Shown: in pieces, positions 4,378 through 7,094 of the stretch
Position numbering within the stretch: position 1 is the first letter of the stretch
How the letters are laid out: every line of letters begins with the position of its first letter
Assembly (NCBI GenBank): GCA_017616925.1
Contig: JAFZXG010000010.1
Location: 1 to 7,094, forward strand
Direction: 5' to 3'
Length of the DNA: 7,094 nucleotides
DNA from: Clostridia bacterium
GTDB taxonomy: Bacteria > Bacillota > Clostridia > Christensenellales > Borkfalkiaceae
Translations under genes and position numbers: made by a program
The notes under the pieces: generated by a model
Told to the model about the DNA's origin: nothing
The model's input: only the letters and a program-made list of their open reading frames with translations
Databases searched by the model: none

Positions 4378-7094
4378 ATGATGTTTAGTGTTAAGATGAA
4401 ACGATTTTTTATTTCGGCATTGATCTTATGTATCGCGCTTTTGGGGATCGTGACCTTCGGGATCACAGCGACGGTCAAAGGTGCGGAACTCAGCGAGATC
4501 ACGTTAGAAGAAAGATACAACGTCGGCGAGAGTCTTCGGATCCCCGCTGCCGAACTTACGATAGACGGTAACGCCGTACCCGCGAAAGCCGTTCTCATTA
4601 TGCCGAACGGAAACGCCGTATCGGTGGACAGCGTGGTTTTCGCTGTCGCGGGGCGTTACGAACTGCGGTACGAAGCCGAACTGAACGGTAAGATTTACCG
4701 CTGTTCCAGATATTTCGACGTTGACGAAGAGAGATTTGCGGTAAGCGGCAACGCAAGTTTTACTTATGGAGAAAACGCTTATCTCGACGGTGTGAAAGGT
4801 CTGAACGTAAAAATGGGCGAGACGGGCGTGTTCAGATACAATAAGCCGATCGATTTAAGAAATTATACCGCTGACGATTACTTCATTAAGTTTTACGTAA
4901 CGCCTAAACAGACGGGTCAATGCGAGATGGGCGCGGTCATAATCGATCTTATCGACGCGCACGATCCGAATAACGTTCTCGTACTGTCCACAAACGGAAT
5001 ATTCGACACTTACGTTCACGCCAAGAAAATATCTATGGCAAGATGCGGTGCGAATGGTCAACCCTTAACGGCACTTCGCGCGACCTATAACGACGAAGAA
5101 AGCCGTTATCCCTTTACCGGACTCTTGGCAAATAACCATGCCGATTACGGTGTAGATATCAAAACGAGTATGTACGCTTTGCCCGACGTGCCGTTTATCG
5201 ACTCTTTCGCGGGATTCAGATACGATACGGAGACCAAATCCGTGTACTGCAACGGATCGCCGTTAAGAAGAGATTACTATAACAATAAGAACTGGTACGT
5301 GGACGAACAGCAGTTGTATCTGGACGCAGTCGCGGCGGGTAAGCCCACGATAGATTTCGTTGCCGATCTCGACGATCCGAATATGTTTACGGATCCTTGG
5401 GGCGGGTTTACCACGGGCGAAGTCTTTATGGAGATACATTTTGAAAAAATGTTCGCTATGGAAGGCAATATTTTCATTACTTCGGTAGCGGATATCGAAG
5501 GGGAAGAGTTCAACGCGGCGCAGACGATCGATAACTCCTTGCCGTTCATCGATATCGACTATAACGGGTACGACGGAAACGATCTGCCTTTAGCGGTCGT
5601 AGGTTCTCCTTACACCGTTTTAAGCGCGAGATCGCTTGACGCGTATAACGCGAATTCGGTAATCAAGACCAAGGTGTATATGGCTTACGGAAGTAAAAAC
5701 CGTGTGGAAGTAAAAGTTTCGGACGGTGCTTTCGTTCCCGTTTACGCGGGCGACTATTATATAGTTTATTCTTCTTGCGGCAGGTACGGCGACGTCGTGG
5801 AAAAGGTTCTGCACGTCAAAGCAGTGGAACCGTCTGAAGTCGAACCGCTGTCGGTTTCTTTCGACGATCAGGCGGTAAGGATCGGAAAAACGGGTGAAAA
5901 TATACCGATAGCGGACTATACCGTTTCTGGCGCGATAGGGCGTGCGGACGTAAACGTAACGCTTACCTTTGAAAGCGAAACGACAGCCGCGGGATCTAAA
6001 TTCGCACCCGCAAAGGCTGGAACCTATACCGTGAAATATTCGGTAAAGGATTTTGCGGGCAGAACGGACGAAATCTCTTACGACGTAAACGTTTCGGTTT
6101 ACGGCGGTCCTGTGTTCGTCGATTATCTCGAATTGCCCGCGTATTTCAGCGCGAATATGAAATACACTTTGCCCGAATACTATGCATACGAACTTACGAC
6201 CGGCGTTGCCTTACCCGTAAACTGCGGATACCCTGAAATAACCGATAAAGACGGCACGCGTACTCTTACGAGTTACGAATACACTCCGACAGCGGCAGCC
6301 GACGGAGATATTATTACCGTAAGGTACAAAGCGCAGTTCGGCGGAATAACCGAAACGATCGAGCGTGAGATCCCGTGTTATACGGTGTACGACTCCGCGG
6401 CTAATACTGTCGATCTCGGCAAACTGTTCGTAACGGGTTCAAACGTTTCCGTCGATAAGAGAAACAATCATATACGGTATTCTTTTGATAGCGACGCGAC
6501 TCTTAAATATATAAACGCGTTCGACTTTACGCAACTCAATATATCGTTTAACCCGATAAGCGAAGACGGTGACGCGGATTTTGAGAAACTCGTTATCAAG
6601 TTGCAGGGTGTTTCCGATCCCGATCAGATAATAAAGATCGATTTCGTTCCGACCGTGGACAATAAAACTCTCGTTTCGGTTAACGGCGGAGAACCGAGAA
6701 CGGTAAACAACAGCATACTTACTAACCTTAACAACAGGTTTTCCGTTAAATACGATAAAGGCGGAGTTAACATTGCGGCGGGCATTACCTTGTTTGCGGA
6801 CGATTTCGATGGATTTACGGGCGATAACGTCTATCTTACCATGGAATTCGTCGGGGTAAACGGACAGACGGTATATTCGTTTTCAAGTATCAACGGACAC
6901 AATTTGTCAGGAACGAGTAAAGACAACGTCGCACCGATAATACTGCTTAAAGGCATTTATTCGGGTGAACTGCCTATAAATACCGAACATACTTTCTCGG
7001 CGCAAAAGGCGATGGACGTCGTAGATCCCAACGTAACTGACGTTAAATTTACCCTTACCGACGGCAACGGCAATTTTATGTACTACGTAAACGG
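4378..7094 (+). CDS. Giant secreted modular protein with Ig-like and jelly-roll-like regions, 3'-truncated by the window
   Basis: The frame is open from the ATG at 4378 to the window edge: 905 codons and no stop. It starts with a Sec-type signal peptide: basic VKMKR (5-9), hydrophobic core (10-31), and possible cleavage near VKG-A (33-36). It has no lipobox. Visible modules by my reading are: Ig-like 37-115; a long jelly-roll-like region 118-375; Ig-like modules 386-481, 488-575 and 577-671; a second sandwich-like region 676-850; and a new Ig-like module from about 851 that runs off the end. The Ig-like modules share a motif near their C-terminal strands, roughly F-x-P-x2-AG-x-Y-x-V-x-Y: FAVAGRYELRY (88-98), FVPVYAGDYYIVY (452-464), FAPAKAGTYTVKY (542-554) and a looser YTPTAAADGDIITVRY (635-650). 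No catalytic motif is recognised. It is probably a cell-surface or secreted glycan-binding protein or adhesin, and its C-terminus should reveal an anchor. The function is inferred. Confidence 0.9.
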   Translation, partial: MMFSVKMKRFFISALILCIALLGIVTFGITATVKGAELSEITLEERYNVGESLRIPAAELTIDGNAVPAKAVLIMPNGNAVSVDSVVFAVAGRYELRYEAELNGKIYRCSRYFDVDEERFAVSGNASFTYGENAYLDGVKGLNVKMGETGVFRYNKPIDLRNYTADDYFIKFYVTPKQTGQCEMGAVIIDLIDAHDPNNVLVLSTNGIFDTYVHAKKISMARCGANGQPLTALRATYNDEESRYPFTGLLANNHADYGVDIKTSMYALPDVPFIDSFAGFRYDTETKSVYCNGSPLRRDYYNNKNWYVDEQQLYLDAVAAGKPTIDFVADLDDPNMFTDPWGGFTTGEVFMEIHFEKMFAMEGNIFITSVADIEGEEFNAAQTIDNSLPFIDIDYNGYDGNDLPLAVVGSPYTVLSARSLDAYNANSVIKTKVYMAYGSKNRVEVKVSDGAFVPVYAGDYYIVYSSCGRYGDVVEKVLHVKAVEPSEVEPLSVSFDDQAVRIGKTGENIPIADYTVSGAIGRADVNVTLTFESETTAAGSKFAPAKAGTYTVKYSVKDFAGRTDEISYDVNVSVYGGPVFVDYLELPAYFSANMKYTLPEYYAYELTTGVALPVNCGYPEITDKDGTRTLTSYEYTPTAAADGDIITVRYKAQFGGITETIEREIPCYTVYDSAANTVDLGKLFVTGSNVSVDKRNNHIRYSFDSDATLKYINAFDFTQLNISFNPISEDGDADFEKLVIKLQGVSDPDQIIKIDFVPTVDNKTLVSVNGGEPRTVNNSILTNLNNRFSVKYDKGGVNIAAGITLFADDFDGFTGDNVYLTMEFVGVNGQTVYSFSSINGHNLSGTSKDNVAPIILLKGIYSGELPINTEHTFSAQKAMDVVDPNVTDVKFTLTDGNGNFMYYVN
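4486..4722 (+). other. Ig-like module 1 of the giant protein
   Basis: Residues 37-115, straight after the signal peptide. It is a short beta-rich unit ending in FAVAGRYELRYEA and a final strand RYFDV, the same pattern that closes the later modules. It has no catalytic features. The call rests on pattern similarity within the protein, and the boundaries are approximate. Confidence 0.5.
4729..5502 (+). other. Large beta-rich, jelly-roll (LamG/concanavalin-like) region
   Basis: Residues about 118-375, too long for one Ig domain. The order GVKGLNVKMGETGVFRYNKPIDL, a strand DDYFIKFYVTP, then a D-rich strand AVIIDLIDAHDPNN and later WYVDEQQLYLDA resembles the start and strand order of LamG/lectin-like jelly rolls, which often bind glycans with Ca2+. 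This is a fold guess from strand pattern, not an identified family. An unknown domain is the main alternative. Confidence 0.35.
5533..6390 (+). repeat. Three tandem Ig-like protein modules
   Basis: These are protein-level repeats at residues 386-481, 488-575 and 577-671. The first two share an opening hydrophobic strand, a Y-T-V element (SPYTVLSA, IADYTVSG), the motif F-x-P-x2-AG-x-Y-x-V-x-Y and a closing strand (VVEKVLHV, SYDVNVSV). The third is more divergent (YTPTAAADGDIITVRY, then TETIEREIPCYTV) and holds Cys616 and Cys667, which could pair. DNA identity between copies is low by eye, so they are old duplications or convergent family members rather than recent repeats. Confidence 0.55.
6403..6927 (+). 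other. Second large beta-sandwich-like region of the giant protein
   Basis: Residues about 676-850. Alternating hydrophobic strands include LVIKLQGVSDP, IIKIDFVP, GVNIAAGITLFADDF and VYLTMEFVGVNG, followed by VYSFSSING. The 'yl-x-m-e-f-x-gv-x-g' strand pair and a closing 'ING' are typical of carbohydrate-binding-like sandwiches near Ig repeats in surface proteins. No family is recognised with certainty. The region ends just before SKDNVAPIILL, which opens the next Ig-like module. Confidence 0.35.

Noticed and set aside
4350..4598. Minus-strand open frame across the lipoprotein/giant-protein junction
   Set aside because: It covers the giant protein's signal peptide and its ribosome binding site on the other strand. 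The sense frame has a signal peptide and continues for over 900 codons, so the antisense frame is a shadow.
5277..5549. Minus-strand open frame inside the giant protein gene
   Set aside because: It is antisense to an uninterrupted modular coding frame and shows no family motif or supporting neighbour.
1..7094. CRISPR arrays, tRNA or rRNA genes, insertion sequences, DNA-level repeats
   Set aside because: Coding frames fill nearly the whole window and the spacers are at most 32 bases. No repeated spacer pattern, cloverleaf, transposase or terminal inverted repeat was seen by eye.

Overview
The window holds five genes, all on the + strand and closely spaced. They look like one operon of a Gram-positive (Bacillota/Clostridia-type) bacterium. 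The evidence is lipoprotein and Sec signal peptides, AGGAG-type ribosome binding sites, a carbohydrate-type ABC importer with no ATPase of its own, and bacterial Ig-like surface modules. Moderate GC, heavy use of ACG/GCG/GTA codons and the style of the solute-binding protein resemble uncultured gut Clostridia (for example Christensenellales relatives). That placement is an impression from sequence style, not a test. TGA, TAG and TAA all act as stops, so the standard bacterial code fits.

Layout: (1) 1-1599, the 3' part of an extracellular solute-binding protein whose start lies upstream of the window; (2) 1625-2566, a MalF/UgpA-type permease; (3) 2568-3461, a MalG/UgpE-type permease that begins one base after the previous stop; (4) 3494-4366, a lipoprotein made almost only of Ig-like (BIG_2-like) domains; (5) 4378 to the end, a very large secreted modular protein, at least 905 residues and still open at the window edge. 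It alternates Ig-like beta-sandwich modules with two larger regions that look like jelly-roll/lectin-like folds. No gap between genes exceeds about 32 bases, no hairpin terminator is visible, and no gene on the minus strand is convincing.

Working model (inference): the solute-binding protein and two permeases form a CUT1-type importer for an oligosaccharide or related solute, powered by a shared MsmX-like ATPase encoded elsewhere. The Ig-domain lipoprotein and the giant modular protein would sit on the cell surface, where they could bind or display glycan for the importer or act as adhesins. No catalytic domain (glycoside hydrolase, lyase) is recognisable in the visible part. The most interesting parts are the linkage of an importer to two non-enzymatic surface proteins, the repeat architecture of the giant protein, and a GADGKYGTVDDG insertion in the binding protein.
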